A stretch of 64,000 bases of DNA from Janthinobacterium sp. GW458P (lineage in GTDB: Bacteria; Pseudomonadota; Gammaproteobacteria; Burkholderiales; Burkholderiaceae_D), in NCBI RefSeq assembly GCF_002127585.1, contig NZ_NEGZ01000026.1:1-64000 (forward strand), in the 5' to 3' direction. Position 1 is the first letter of the stretch. Each line of letters opens with the position of its first letter. The notes beneath the pieces were generated by a model. The model searched no databases, had not been told where the DNA came from, and was given only the letters and a program-made list of their open reading frames with translations. Both the position numbers and the translations under genes were made by a program. This document shows, in pieces, positions 46,045 through 54,986 of the stretch.

Positions 46045-46521
46045 TTAGCGTGCGATCGTGCTGGTACGCTTGATCTTGTTCTGCAACTGCATGATGCCGT
46101 ACAGCAAGGCTTCAGCGGTCGGAGGACAGCCAGGCACATACACGTCGACGGGCACGATGCGGTCGCAGCCGCGCACCACGGAGTAGGAATAATGGTAGTA
46201 CCCGCCGCCATTGGCGCAGGAACCCATCGAGATGACCCAGCGTGGCTCTGCCATCTGGTCGTAGACCTTGCGCAGGGCCGGCGCCATCTTGTTGCACAGG
46301 GTGCCGGCAACGATCATGACGTCGGACTGACGCGGCGACGGACGAAACACGACGCCGAAACGGTCCATATCGTAGCGGGCTGCGCCCACATGCATCATTT
46401 CGACCGCACAGCAGGCCAGACCGAACGTCATCGGGAACATAGACCCGGTGCGCGCCCAGTTGATCAGCTTGTCGGCCGAGGTGGTGATGAAACCTTCGCT
46501 TAATACGCCTTCAATAGCCAT
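46045..46521 (-). CDS. nuoB: NADH-quinone oxidoreductase subunit B
   Basis: 158 residues. It holds cluster N2, the last 4Fe-4S centre before quinone, on ACCAVEMMH (adjacent cysteines), GSCANGGG and PGCPPT. The start follows nuoA by only three bases. Confidence 0.97.
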   Translation of the reverse strand: MAIEGVLSEGFITTSADKLINWARTGSMFPMTFGLACCAVEMMHVGAARYDMDRFGVVFRPSPRQSDVMIVAGTLCNKMAPALRKVYDQMAEPRWVISMGSCANGGGYYHYSYSVVRGCDRIVPVDVYVPGCPPTAEALLYGIMQLQNKIKRTSTIAR

Positions 46522-46524
46522 GGC

Positions 46525-46884
46525 TTATTCCCAGTCAAGGGCACCTTTCTTCCAAATGTACCAAAATCCGACCACGAATTCAGCGATGAACACCATCATC
46601 GTGACGAAACCGGCCCAGCCCAGGTCGCGCATTGCAACGCCCCATGGGAAAAAGAATGCCGTTTCCAGATCGAACAAAATAAACAGGATTGCGACCAGAT
46701 AGTAGCGCACATCGAATTTCATGCGCGCGTCTTCGAATGCTTCAAAGCCACATTCGTACGGGGAGAGTTTTGCTGCGTCAGGCTTGTTAGGACCCAACAG
46801 GCGCCCCAGGAGCTGGGGAGCGATACCGACACCGAGGCCGATAATAATGAACAGCAGGACGGGGAAGTAATTTTCGAGGTTCAC
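46525..46884 (-). CDS. nuoA: NADH-quinone oxidoreductase subunit A
   Basis: 119 residues with three helices, and the conserved loop [21 protein letters not shown]. The start is taken as GTG at 46884 because the family begins with a short N-terminus like [12 protein letters not shown]; an ATG further upstream would add a non-conserved extension. It is the first gene of the nuo operon. A promoter must lie between here and the tRNA terminator (46885-47000), but I see no clear sigma-70 match. Confidence 0.93.
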   Translation of the reverse strand: MNLENYFPVLLFIIIGLGVGIAPQLLGRLLGPNKPDAAKLSPYECGFEAFEDARMKFDVRYYLVAILFILFDLETAFFFPWGVAMRDLGWAGFVTMMVFIAEFVVGFWYIWKKGALDWE

Positions 46885-47000
46885 GATTGATAAGCTTATA
46901 TTGAACGATCGGTTAAATGAGGACGCTGCGATCATTTGCAGCGTATCTAACGCACGACCCCAATCAAAGCTAAGACCAGGATCGAACGACACATCCTCGT

Positions 47001-47052
47001 AAAAAAAGCCAGCAACTTTGTACGAGCCATGGCTCGTGCGCCGTTGCTGGCT
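47001..47052 (-). terminator. Intrinsic terminator after tRNA-Leu
   Basis: On the minus strand, arms AGCCAGCAAC (47052-47043) and GTTGCTGGCT (47016-47007) enclose a second small hairpin and are followed by T residues to 47001. It ends the tRNA transcript and separates it from nuoA. Confidence 0.88.
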
Positions 47053-47061
47053 TCTGATTTC

Positions 47062-47146
47062 TGGTGCCGACGACGAGACTCGAACTCGTACAGCTTTCGC
47101 CACTACCCCCTCAAGATAGCGTGTCTACCAATTTCACCACGTCGGC
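47062..47146 (-). tRNA. tRNA-Leu, anticodon GAG
   Basis: The 85-base minus-strand sequence begins GCCGACG and ends with CGTCGGC, then A and an encoded CCA (47064-47062), closing the acceptor stem. The D-arm is TGGTGAAATTGGTAGACA; the anticodon arm is CTATC, loop TTGAGGG (anticodon GAG), GGTAG; a short variable arm (class II) and a T-arm with GTTCGAGTC follow. It reads CUC/CUU codons. Confidence 0.95.
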
Positions 47147-47158
47147 GGTAAGGCCCGT

Positions 47159-47187
47159 ATTCTACTCTGCTTTGGCGCTAAAGTTAA
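47159..47187 (-). promoter_or_regulatory. Sigma-70 promoter of tRNA-Leu
   Basis: On the minus strand, TTAACT (47187-47182) and TAGAAT (47164-47159) are separated by 17 bases, and the tRNA 5' end lies 12 bases further on. This is a good fit to a -35/-10 pair for a short tRNA precursor. Confidence 0.7.
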
Positions 47188-47325
47188 TGCACAAATGCAT
47201 CAAAACACAGATAAAAACGATAAATTTTTACATCTTCCAGCGCGTCACGATTTTTTCCTGCCGCGCTGCTGAAACATTGAGCAATAATCTGCCCGTAATG
47301 AGAATTACTCTCGATATCCCGCCAC

Positions 47326-47733
47326 TTACTTGGGAATCGCGCCAGCCGGGGTGCTGGCAACCGGCGCCGCAGCGGCCGGCGTGCTTGCTGCCGGCGCTGC
47401 CGGCGCCGGCACCGTCGTCGGGATTGCGCCCGCGCCGGTGACTGGCACTGGCTTGACGACTTTATCCATCACGCCGCCGCCTACCGTGGTAGCGCGCTGG
47501 TTGGCCATCAGCGACAGGGCCAGCGTGGCGCCGAAGAAGATCGCGGCGGCGACGCCCGTCGACTTCGACATGAAGTTCGACGAACCCGTCGCACCGAACA
47601 GACTGCCCGAGGCGCCCGAACCAAACGCGGCGCCCATGTCGGCGCCCTTGCCGTGCTGCAGCAACACCAGCGCGATAATCGACAATGCCGAAATAACCTG
47701 TACCACTACTACCAGATTGAACATCATGTTCAT
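47326..47733 (-). CDS. secG: Preprotein translocase subunit SecG
   Basis: 135 residues. Two membrane helices (VVVVQVISALSIIALVLLQ and TGVAAAIFFGATLALSLMA) flank the conserved loop QHGKGADMGAAFGSGASGSLFGATG, the SecG signature. The last 45 or so residues are a Pro/Ala/Thr-rich tail, absent in short SecG proteins. It aids SecYEG translocation. It follows tpiA by 28 bases and precedes tRNA-Leu. Confidence 0.93.
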   Translation of the reverse strand: MNMMFNLVVVVQVISALSIIALVLLQHGKGADMGAAFGSGASGSLFGATGSSNFMSKSTGVAAAIFFGATLALSLMANQRATTVGGGVMDKVVKPVPVTGAGAIPTTVPAPAAPAASTPAAAAPVASTPAGAIPK

Positions 47734-47761
47734 TGCAATTCCATTCTTAGTTTAAAGTAAT

Positions 47762-48511
47762 TCAATCGGCGGCGTGAATAATTGCCAGGAAATCCGCCGC
47801 CTTCAATGCCGCCCCACCGATCAGACCGCCATCGATATCCGGCATCGCCATCAATTCTTTTGCGTTCTCCGGCTTCATGCTGCCGCCGTACAGGATCTGC
47901 ACGCCGGCGGCCGCTGCCGCATTCTTTGCCGCCAGCTGGGCGCGCAATACCTGATGCACGTCCTGCGCCATTTGCGGCGTGGCCGTCTTGCCCGTGCCGA
48001 TGGCCCAGACCGGCTCATAGGCCAGCACCAGTTTCGCCACGTCGTCGGCGGAAATGGCCGCCAGCACAGCGCCCAGCTGCTGCGTCACGACGGCGTCGGT
48101 CTGACCCGCCTCGCGCTGCGCCAGGGTTTCACCGACGCAAACGATAGGCGTGATGCCTGCCGCCAGCGCGGCAACCGTCTTGGCCGCCACCAGGGCATCG
48201 CTCTCGCCATGGTAGGCGCGGCGCTCGGAATGCCCGATCACCACGTAGCCGCAGGCGAAATCCTGCAGCATGGCGGCCGAAATCTCTCCCGTATAGGCGC
48301 CGCTGGCGTGCGCGGAAACATCCTGCGCGCCCCAGCCAAGGGCCGAGCCTGCCAATTGCGCCTGGCACTGCGCCAGATAGGGCGCGGGCACGCAGACGGC
48401 GCCGGCGGCGCCAGAGGCGCTCAAGCCAGCCACTATTTCAGACAATAACACCGCGTTCGTGGTGCGACTGCCGTTCATTTTCCAATTTCCGACGACGAGT
48501 TTGCGACGCAT
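47762..48511 (-). CDS. tpiA: Triosephosphate isomerase
   Basis: 249 residues, a TIM barrel. Catalytic residues are in GNWKMNG (Lys), VIGHSERR (His) and [16 protein letters not shown] (Glu); the phosphate loop [12 protein letters not shown] is present. It interconverts DHAP and glyceraldehyde 3-phosphate. A good promoter lies just upstream and secG follows. Confidence 0.97.
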   Translation of the reverse strand: MRRKLVVGNWKMNGSRTTNAVLLSEIVAGLSASGAAGAVCVPAPYLAQCQAQLAGSALGWGAQDVSAHASGAYTGEISAAMLQDFACGYVVIGHSERRAYHGESDALVAAKTVAALAAGITPIVCVGETLAQREAGQTDAVVTQQLGAVLAAISADDVAKLVLAYEPVWAIGTGKTATPQMAQDVHQVLRAQLAAKNAAAAAGVQILYGGSMKPENAKELMAMPDIDGGLIGGAALKAADFLAIIHAAD

Positions 48512-48538
48512 AGTAGCCTAAATTCTTAATAACCCGTC

Positions 48539-48567
48539 ATTCTAACTCCGGCACCGATGCCGGTCAA
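48539..48567 (-). promoter_or_regulatory. Sigma-70 promoter of tpiA-secG
   Basis: On the minus strand, TTGACC (48567-48562) and TAGAAT (48544-48539) have a 17-base spacer. The spacer holds most of a perfect hairpin, CCGGCA-loop-TGCCGG (48548-48563). The start codon of tpiA is 28 bases downstream of the -10. Confidence 0.7.
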
Positions 48568-48584
48568 ACAGGCAGTGCCCCGTT

Positions 48585-49565
48585 TCAGGCAACTTGCAAC
48601 ATGATCTTGCCCACGTGCGTACTCGCTTCCATCAAGGCATGGGCCTCGCTAGCTTTTTCCAGCGGGAAAGTTTGATAGATCACGGGCTTGATCTTGCCCG
48701 CCTCGATCAGCGGCCAGACGGTCGTGCGCAGGTGGCTGGCGATGGCGGCCTTGAAGGCGACGGGACGGGGGCGCAGGGTCGAGCCGCTGACGCTCAGGCG
48801 GCGGCGCAGCACTTGCCCCAGGTCAAGAGTGGCCTTGCTGCCGCCCTGCACGGCGATGAGGCCGATGCGGCCATCGTCGGCCAGGCAATCGATTTCGCGC
48901 GGCAGGTAGTCGCCGCCCACCATGTCGAGGATGACGTCGACGCCCTTGCCATCGGTCAATTCCTTGACGACGGCAACGAAATCTTCCGTGCGGTAATTGA
49001 TGCCGCGCTCGGCGCCCAGCGCCTCGCAGGCGCGCGCCTTCTCGTCGCTGCCCGCCGTGGCGAACACGCGGTGGCCCAGAGCGGCCGCCAGCTGGATGGC
49101 CGCCACGCCGATGCCGGACGTGCCGCCCTGCACCAGCAGGGTTTCACCATCGGCCAGCGCGCAGCGGTCGAAGACATTGCTCCACACGGTAAAGAAGTTC
49201 TCGGGCAGGGACGCGCCTTCCAGCGCCGTCAAGCCCTTGGGCAAGGGCAGGCACTGGCCGGCAGGCGCGGCGCAATATTCGGCATAGCCGCCGCCCTGCA
49301 CCAGCGCGCAGACCAGGTCGCCCTTCCTGAACGCCGTGCCGGTGAAATCGCCATCGACGATTTCACCCGCCACCTCCAGGCCAGGCAGGTCCGAGGCGCC
49401 GGCCGGCGGCGCATACTTGCCCAGGCGCTGCAGCACATCGGGACGGTTGATGCCGGCCGCATGCACCTTGATCAGCAGTTCGCCCGTCTTGAAAGCGGGA
49501 ACGGGACGCTCGGCGATCTGCAATACGTCGGCGGGACCTGGCTGGCTGATGGCAACTGCACGCAT
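48585..49565 (-). CDS. NAD(P)H quinone oxidoreductase, zinc-independent MDR family (PIG3-like)
   Basis: 326 residues. The GroES-like N-terminal domain lacks the catalytic zinc ligands (reads AAGINRPDVLQRLGKY), and the Rossmann fold has the NADPH motif VQGGTSGIGVAAIQLA. It resembles PIG3/QOR enzymes that reduce quinones by one electron. It starts by ATG at 49565 with no adjacent partner; tpiA lies downstream behind its own promoter. Confidence 0.9.
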   Translation of the reverse strand: MRAVAISQPGPADVLQIAERPVPAFKTGELLIKVHAAGINRPDVLQRLGKYAPPAGASDLPGLEVAGEIVDGDFTGTAFRKGDLVCALVQGGGYAEYCAAPAGQCLPLPKGLTALEGASLPENFFTVWSNVFDRCALADGETLLVQGGTSGIGVAAIQLAAALGHRVFATAGSDEKARACEALGAERGINYRTEDFVAVVKELTDGKGVDVILDMVGGDYLPREIDCLADDGRIGLIAVQGGSKATLDLGQVLRRRLSVSGSTLRPRPVAFKAAIASHLRTTVWPLIEAGKIKPVIYQTFPLEKASEAHALMEASTHVGKIMLQVA

Positions 49566-49638
49566 GGCGGGACACTTTCAAGGGAAAACGGCGATTGTAC
49601 GCCAAGCCGCCGCCCCTTGCAGGCCGCTACTTGATCGC

Positions 49639-50247
49639 TCAGACACCGCCCGTTTTCGACTGGCGCGGCAAGGGCGTGCCCGGCTTCCATTTCGCCGACA
49701 GGGCCTGCCCTTCCTCGACCTGCTCATGCGTCATCTTGCGCACCACGGCGGCGCGCTGGTCGGCCGCGTTCGCGTTGCCATTCGCGGCCGCCAGGTTCCA
49801 CAGCATGTAGGCGATGACATTATCCTGCTGCACGCCGCCCATGTGATAGCGGTACATCAGGCCCAGCACCTGTTGCGCCTCGGCATGATTCTGCTCGGCC
49901 GCCTTGCGGAACCAGCCCACGGCCTGCTTGTGGTCCTGCAGCACCGCGTTGCCTGTGTAATACATGGCGCCCACCACGTACTGGGCGTCGGCCTTGCCCT
50001 GCTCGGCCGCCTTGCGGTGCCAGAACATGGCTTGCTTGTAATCCTGCGGCAAGCCGCGCCCCATGTAATACATCAAGCCCAGCAAATGCTGGGCATCGAC
50101 GTTGCCGGTCTTGGCAAGGGGCAATATTTCCTTGTAGGCCAGCGCATAATTCTTGTTGTTGTAGGCGCTGGCGCCTTCGACGAAGCCGGCCCGCGCGGGC
50201 AGCTGTATCGCCAACAGCATGAGTAGTGTAATGATCAGTTTTTTCAT
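49639..50247 (-). CDS. Exported Sel1-repeat protein
   Basis: About 202 residues from the ATG at 50247, with a signal peptide (LLMLLAIQLPARA). Three or more Sel1-like repeats follow at about residues 50-160 (AQHLLGLMYYMGRGLPQDYKQAM and two similar copies), each a helix-turn-helix pair of the SEL1 type, which bind partner proteins. The end is a Pro/Lys-rich tail. Partner unknown. Stop lies 70 bases from the quinone oxidoreductase start. Confidence 0.85.
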   Translation of the reverse strand: MKKLIITLLMLLAIQLPARAGFVEGASAYNNKNYALAYKEILPLAKTGNVDAQHLLGLMYYMGRGLPQDYKQAMFWHRKAAEQGKADAQYVVGAMYYTGNAVLQDHKQAVGWFRKAAEQNHAEAQQVLGLMYRYHMGGVQQDNVIAYMLWNLAAANGNANAADQRAAVVRKMTHEQVEEGQALSAKWKPGTPLPRQSKTGGV

Positions 50248-50316
50248 CGGAATGGGATGTAGTCTCACTGCTTTTTCTTATCCAGCCCAAGGACAGCTAG
50301 GCCTGGCTGCGCTTGC

Positions 50317-51078
50317 TTACTTCCAGCTCACCTTGCCCAGGCCCTCGACGCTGACGTCGCGGTTGGCCGGCTTGCCGTACACCACCACCGAACCGAGTCC
50401 GCTCAGGTTCAGCCTGGCATTCGTATGGGCATTCACCGTGGCATTGCCCAGGCCACTCAATTCCAGGTTGACGGCATCGACTTCGAACTGCTGCGCGTTC
50501 AGGCTGCCCAGGCCGCCGAGGCTGGCCTTCAGCAAGCGCCCGCGCCCGCCCAGCACCACGGAACCGGCACCCTGCAAGTCCAGCTCGGCCCGCTCATTGT
50601 TGCCGATCCAGAGCTGCATGCTGCCCACGCCGCCCAGCGTGGCGTTGAGCCTGCGGTAATCGCCCACCAGCTTGATGCTGCCCGCCCCTTCCAGCGACAG
50701 GGTCAGCTCCTCGCCCGTAAAGCCCGTGATATCCGTGCTGCCGAAACCTTCGGAGCTGAGTTCGCGCAAGTTCGGCAGGACGAGGTCGGCGCGGATCGAT
50801 GCGGGGTTGATCTTGAAGCCGCGCACTTCCGTTTCGATGTGCAGGGTATCGCCGCTTTGCGCCGTGCTGACGTCGGCGATGTAGCGCTTGTCGGCCGTGA
50901 TGCTCAGCGACGGCACGCTGCCCTGGCGGATGCGCACTTCCATCACGCCGTCGAGCTTGACGCGTACCACGCGGGCGTCGACGTTGCGCATTTCCAGCAA
51001 ACGGGTCTCGGCGGCCACGCCGCGCACCAGGCCCAGTGTCGCCAGGAACAGCAACGCCAGTTGCAGTATCTTTTTCAT
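50317..51078 (-). CDS. DUF2807 exported protein
   Basis: About 253 residues from the ATG at 51078, which has GAGG nine bases before it (an ATG at 51087 is too close to that site). A signal peptide (LALLFLATLGLVRGVAA) is followed by a repetitive beta-helical domain: LSLEGAGSIKL, ATLGGVGSMQL, LDLQGAGSVVL, ASLGGLGSLNA, LELSGLGNATV and LNLSGLGSVVV. This Gly-rich ladder marks DUF2807 (putative auto-transporter adhesin, head GIN). It is probably a periplasmic or outer-membrane protein; function unproven. Confidence 0.85.
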   Translation of the reverse strand: MKKILQLALLFLATLGLVRGVAAETRLLEMRNVDARVVRVKLDGVMEVRIRQGSVPSLSITADKRYIADVSTAQSGDTLHIETEVRGFKINPASIRADLVLPNLRELSSEGFGSTDITGFTGEELTLSLEGAGSIKLVGDYRRLNATLGGVGSMQLWIGNNERAELDLQGAGSVVLGGRGRLLKASLGGLGSLNAQQFEVDAVNLELSGLGNATVNAHTNARLNLSGLGSVVVYGKPANRDVSVEGLGKVSWK

Positions 51079-51190
51079 GTATTGCATCCTCGGTATCTTG
51101 TTTTTATGTGTCGCGGCGCCCTCATGGGACGCGCGCGCATTGCCACTGGCTGCCACTGTAGCAGCGCCGAAAATTGCTGACAATGACTTT

Positions 51191-51323
51191 GACGCCCGAC
51201 AAAACCGTAGCGAGCGGCAGTGAGGCTCGGCGCCCCCGTTGGCCCGAGAAGCGGAACTGTGCGAATGCACAGTGAGCATCGGAAGCCGCAAATCGCGACG
51301 CGCAGTAGGCCTTGACGGGTGTC
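51191..51323. repeat. Structured palindromic repeat, copy 1
   Basis: A 133-base intergenic element whose first 42 bases differ from copy 2 at only 3 positions, all transitions. Ends are imperfect inverted copies (GACGCCCGAC at the left, GACGGGTGTC at the right). Inside are hairpins CGAGC/GCTCG and ACTGTGC-GAAT-GCACAGT (51256-51273). Its right end abuts the stop codon of the small gene at 51324. Confidence 0.75.
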
Positions 51324-51533
51324 TTATGCAAAACGGGCTTTTTCGGCGGCACTCAGGCGCCTGGCCTTGACCACCACCACTTGCATGGCCGCCTTGCCGG
51401 CTGGCGTGGCCAGGGTGGCCGTGGAACTGGCCACTTGCAGGGCCGGGGCGGCCGGGGCGATGGCGTAGCAGCCGGCGCCGAGCACGATGGCGGCGGCAAC
51501 GGCAATGATTTCCATGTTTTTAGCGACGTTCAT
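51324..51533 (-). CDS. Small hydrophobic protein, 69 residues
   Basis: Starts at the ATG at 51533 with a strong GGAG ribosome site. One membrane helix or uncleaved signal (EIIAVAAAIVLGAGCYAIA) is followed by an Ala-rich part and the tail VVVVKARRLSAAEKARFA. I do not know the family. It lies between the chemoreceptor gene and the repeat element. The clear ribosome site is the main support. Confidence 0.6.
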   Translation of the reverse strand: MNVAKNMEIIAVAAAIVLGAGCYAIAPAAPALQVASSTATLATPAGKAAMQVVVVKARRLSAAEKARFA

Positions 51534-51687
51534 GTTGTTCTCCTCGGGTGTCTGGCAGTGGGCTTGCGGTATGGTGTCACTATAGCCATACCGCCCCCGC
51601 CAGGCACGCCGATTGCGACGAACTGCATTTTTGGCAGGCTGGCCTGACAAAAACGCGGACGAACGCACAGATCGCTACGATAGCAGC

Positions 51688-53634
51688 TTAAAACTCTTCC
51701 CACTCGTCGGCGCCGGACTTGGCCGCCTTGACGGGCTTGGCCGGCGCCAGCACGCGGGCCAGCGCGCGTGGAACCGATGCGGGCGGCTTCGCCTTCAGGC
51801 GCGCCACGGGCGCGGGGGCCGCGGCAGGGCCGGCATCGCCGAGGCGGAACATGCCGACCGCTTGCGCCAGGTCAACGGCCTGCTCCTGCAGGCTTTCCGC
51901 CGCGGCGGCCGCCTGCTCGACGAGGGCGGCATTCTGCTGCGTCATGGTATCCATGTGCGTGACGGCCGTATTGATCTCGCCGATGCCGGCGCTCTGTTCG
52001 CGGCTGGCCACCGTGATCTCGCTCATGATGGTGGTCAGCTGCTGCACCGAGGCCACCACCTGATCCATGGTCTGGCCCGCCTCGTCGACAAGGCGGCCGC
52101 CGGCATCGACTTTTTCCACCGAGTCGCCGATCAATTCCTTGATTTCCTTGGCCGCGCCGGCCGACCTTTGCGCCAGGTTGCGCACTTCCGACGCCACCAC
52201 GGCAAAGCCCCTGCCCTGCTCGCCCGCGCGCGCCGCCTCGACGGCCGCGTTCAGGGCCAGGATATTCGTCTGGAAGGCGATGCCGTCGATCACGCCGATG
52301 ATGTCGACGATCTTGCGCGAGCTTTCCTGGATGCCGGCCATGGTGCCCACCACCTGCTGCACCACGCGCCCGCCCTTGGCCGCCACTTCCGAGGCGGACA
52401 CGGCCAGCTCGTTGGCCGCATGCGCGTTTTCCGCATTCTGCTTGACGGTCGACGTCAGCTCATCCATCGAGCTGGCCGTCTCTTCCAGGGCGCCCGCCTG
52501 CGCTTCCGTGCGCGAGGACAGGTCGGCATTGCCGGCCGCAATATCGGCCGACTCGCTGCGCACCAGGGTGCTGATGCTGCGGATCTGCACCAGCACGGTG
52601 GCGATCTTTTCGACGAACAGATTGAAGGCCTTGGCGATCTGGGCCAGCTCGTCCGTGCCTTCCGCGTCGAGACGGCTGGTCAGGTCGCCGTCGCCCGTGG
52701 CGATGGCTTCCATGGCATCGCGCACCAGGCCCAGGCGGCGCAGGGCACGCGCCACCAGGGCGCTCAGCACCGCGGCGGCCAGGGCCAGCACCAGCAGGGC
52801 CGTCAGGGCCGAGGCGCGCAGCATGGAACTGAGGGCCTGCGTCGATTCAGCCCGGTCCAGCACGGTAGCCAGCAGCCAGTCGCTGCCTGGCACTTTACTC
52901 ACGTGCAAGATGCCTGCGCGCCCGTCCAGGCGGATGGCCGCGCCTTCGCCGCTCTTTTCAATATTGCCCAGCGCCTGTGCGCTCAGGCCAGCATCGAGTT
53001 CGGACAGCGGCTTCAAGGTCAGTTTGGTGTCCGGGTGGGCGATGATCTTGCCGCCGCCATCGACGAGAAAGCCGTAGCTCGCTGGCGTCGGCTTGATCGA
53101 GGCGACGTTTTGCACGACCGCATCCATCATCACGTCGGCCGCCATCACGCCCGTCACGCTGCCCTTGCCGCCCAGCGGCTCGGCAAACGTCACCACCAGC
53201 TTGCCCGTGCTGGCGCCGATATACGGCGCCGTGATGATGGGGCCGCCCGTTTCGGACGCCAGCTTGTACCACGGGCGCGCCGTGGGATCGTAGTCGGCGG
53301 CACGCTTGCGCTCCTGCGAAAACACAGCGTGCTTGTCGGCAAAACCGATGTAAGCCATGTCAAACGTGCCGGCCTGCTCGGCCGCCTTCAGGGCCGGCAG
53401 CGGATCGGCCGCCTGCGCGCCCTGCTTGAGCGAACCCACGACGGCTTGCTTGGAACGCAGCCATTCGGCGATCGCCTGCGCATGGCTGTGCGACAGCTGC
53501 AGCATCTGCGTGTCGAGCGCGGCCAGGGTGCTTGAGCGCGTGGTATAGAAATTGGCGATGGCGACGGCCAGCATGGCCAGCACGACGGTAGAGACAGCGA
53601 TGGCGATCAGCCGCGCCTTAAGAGAGGACAACAT
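51688..53634 (-). CDS. Methyl-accepting chemotaxis protein
   Basis: 648 residues from the ATG at 53634; the upstream part of the frame is not receptor-like. Two membrane helices (about 8-30 and 275-300) bound a periplasmic double-Cache sensor domain. A HAMP domain and the signalling hairpin follow, with the invariant tip [33 protein letters not shown]. The C-terminus ends EWEEF, close to the NWETF tether that binds CheR/CheB. Ligand unknown; Cache domains often bind amino or organic acids. Confidence 0.95.
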   Translation of the reverse strand: MLSSLKARLIAIAVSTVVLAMLAVAIANFYTTRSSTLAALDTQMLQLSHSHAQAIAEWLRSKQAVVGSLKQGAQAADPLPALKAAEQAGTFDMAYIGFADKHAVFSQERKRAADYDPTARPWYKLASETGGPIITAPYIGASTGKLVVTFAEPLGGKGSVTGVMAADVMMDAVVQNVASIKPTPASYGFLVDGGGKIIAHPDTKLTLKPLSELDAGLSAQALGNIEKSGEGAAIRLDGRAGILHVSKVPGSDWLLATVLDRAESTQALSSMLRASALTALLVLALAAAVLSALVARALRRLGLVRDAMEAIATGDGDLTSRLDAEGTDELAQIAKAFNLFVEKIATVLVQIRSISTLVRSESADIAAGNADLSSRTEAQAGALEETASSMDELTSTVKQNAENAHAANELAVSASEVAAKGGRVVQQVVGTMAGIQESSRKIVDIIGVIDGIAFQTNILALNAAVEAARAGEQGRGFAVVASEVRNLAQRSAGAAKEIKELIGDSVEKVDAGGRLVDEAGQTMDQVVASVQQLTTIMSEITVASREQSAGIGEINTAVTHMDTMTQQNAALVEQAAAAAESLQEQAVDLAQAVGMFRLGDAGPAAAPAPVARLKAKPPASVPRALARVLAPAKPVKAAKSGADEWEEF

Positions 53635-53769
53635 GGTGCACCCGATAAAAAAAGAGGAAAGGGGAAGGGATGCGCCATGGTCAGGGAATAAGATTTTGTC
53701 GTCAAGCAATACTAACAGTCGATTACCCATAAACAACAATTGATACCATATATTAACTAAACCCATTAA

Positions 53770-54066
53770 CTACATCTCGCCGCGCAGCTTGCGCAGGGCC
53801 GGCGATTCGCCACCCGTCGCCTCGAGGCGAAAGCGCGCAAATGCCTGCTCCAGCTCAGGGTACTGGCGCAAGCCGCCTTCCGTAAAATAGCGTCCGCCGG
53901 GGATATCGCCCCACGGCAGCGGCACGCTCAAGGCGCCGCTGCCCGCCAGCGCCAGCAGCGGCTCGAGCGCGCCGCGCAGCTCGGCCACCTCACCATCGGC
54001 GGGCGCCAGGCACGCCAGCAACTGTTCCAGTTCCGCGGCACGCATTCGCAAGCGCTGCTGATCCAT
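53770..54066 (-). CDS. Hypothetical protein, 98 residues
   Basis: Begins at the ATG at 54066, with AGGAGG four bases before it; that ribosome site lies across the stop region of the preceding gene, so the two are coupled. The protein is soluble, helical at the start (LRMRAAELEQLLACL), with a central PLPWGDIPGGRYFTEGGLRQYPELEQAF motif. I do not recognise it. It is co-transcribed with the exported protein at 54076. Confidence 0.55.
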   Translation of the reverse strand: MDQQRLRMRAAELEQLLACLAPADGEVAELRGALEPLLALAGSGALSVPLPWGDIPGGRYFTEGGLRQYPELEQAFARFRLEATGGESPALRKLRGEM

Positions 54067-54075
54067 CATGCCTCC

Positions 54076-54771
54076 TCAGTTCTTGATCGTGCCGATCAGC
54101 ACGGGCACCGACCACAAGTTACGATTTGGCAACAAGTACTGTTGCGCCCCGCCCCGGTGCCGCACGAGGCCGCCCAGCTCTTCCGTGGGAGCCACCTGGC
54201 TGACGAACACGTTGACAGTTCCCTTCGGCATGATCTGATACACATCATACAGCGGCGCCTCGCTCTTCAGGGGCAGGCCGAAACAGTCGGCCAGGCTGGC
54301 GCACTGGCCCGACGCCAGCTGCAACTGCGTGCTGGTGGTGAAATACGGCGAGTATGGCGATACGTTCTGGCCGTGCGGCACGATTTTTACCAGCGCGGCA
54401 GCCATCGGCTGCAGGGCCGGCAAGGTGCTGCCCGAGGCCAGCTGCTCGACCGCGCGCGCATAGATGGTGTCGGCCGGCGCGGCAGGATCGGCCGCGCGCA
54501 GTTCGCGCAGAAATTGCTGCCCTGCCCCGCTATCGAGATAGGAGTCGATAGCTTCGCGCGGCAAGCCCGCCGTCCTGAAAGTGCTGAGGTCATTGATTTC
54601 ACGCGCATGCACGGCGCGCAAGGCGTCGATATCCTGCGCCGGCATGGCCGTGGAGGCGGCGGCGATCGGTATCGGCAGCGGCACCGGCGTGGGATTGTCG
54701 TCGGCCTGCGCCCAGGCGCCGGGGGCAAGCGCGATCAGGAAGGCGGCGGCCAGGCAGTAGGGTTTCAGCAT
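54076..54771 (-). CDS. Hypothetical exported protein, 231 residues
   Basis: A signal peptide (AAAFLIALAPGAWA) is followed by a Pro-rich stretch and a helical region. One likely disulfide pair is in GQCASLADCFG. The C-terminal third (LYDVYQIMPKGTVNVFVSQVAPTEELGG) is beta-rich. Family unknown. The pair with the next gene suggests a shared envelope role. Confidence 0.6.
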   Translation of the reverse strand: MLKPYCLAAAFLIALAPGAWAQADDNPTPVPLPIPIAAASTAMPAQDIDALRAVHAREINDLSTFRTAGLPREAIDSYLDSGAGQQFLRELRAADPAAPADTIYARAVEQLASGSTLPALQPMAAALVKIVPHGQNVSPYSPYFTTSTQLQLASGQCASLADCFGLPLKSEAPLYDVYQIMPKGTVNVFVSQVAPTEELGGLVRHRGGAQQYLLPNRNLWSVPVLIGTIKN

Positions 54772-54920
54772 GCTGCATCTCCTTGGAAGTGGCGAACGGG
54801 GAAGGAACCCGTACGAATCTACAAGGAGCGCAATACGCTGACGCGACCTGCATCAAGGCGCAGGCAAACAGGCGCGCCGCCAAGCGCGTGCCTTCGATGC
54901 AGCGCAAACGATACGCATAA

Positions 54921-54954
54921 AAAAACCGCCAGGGCTTGCGCGCCGGCGGTTTTT
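54921..54954. terminator. Bidirectional intrinsic terminator after pnp
   Basis: AAAAACCGCC (54921-54930) and GGCGGTTTTT (54945-54954) pair around a short loop, with A-runs and T-runs on both sides. It ends pnp on the minus strand 32 bases after the stop codon. Confidence 0.85.
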
Positions 54955-54986
54955 GGGGTGGCGGACCAGGCCGCCGTCAGGCGAAC

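Noticed and set aside
53635-53769. Flagellar sigma-28 promoter before the chemoreceptor
   Set aside because: No TAAAG/GCCGATA-like pair at the right spacing was found.
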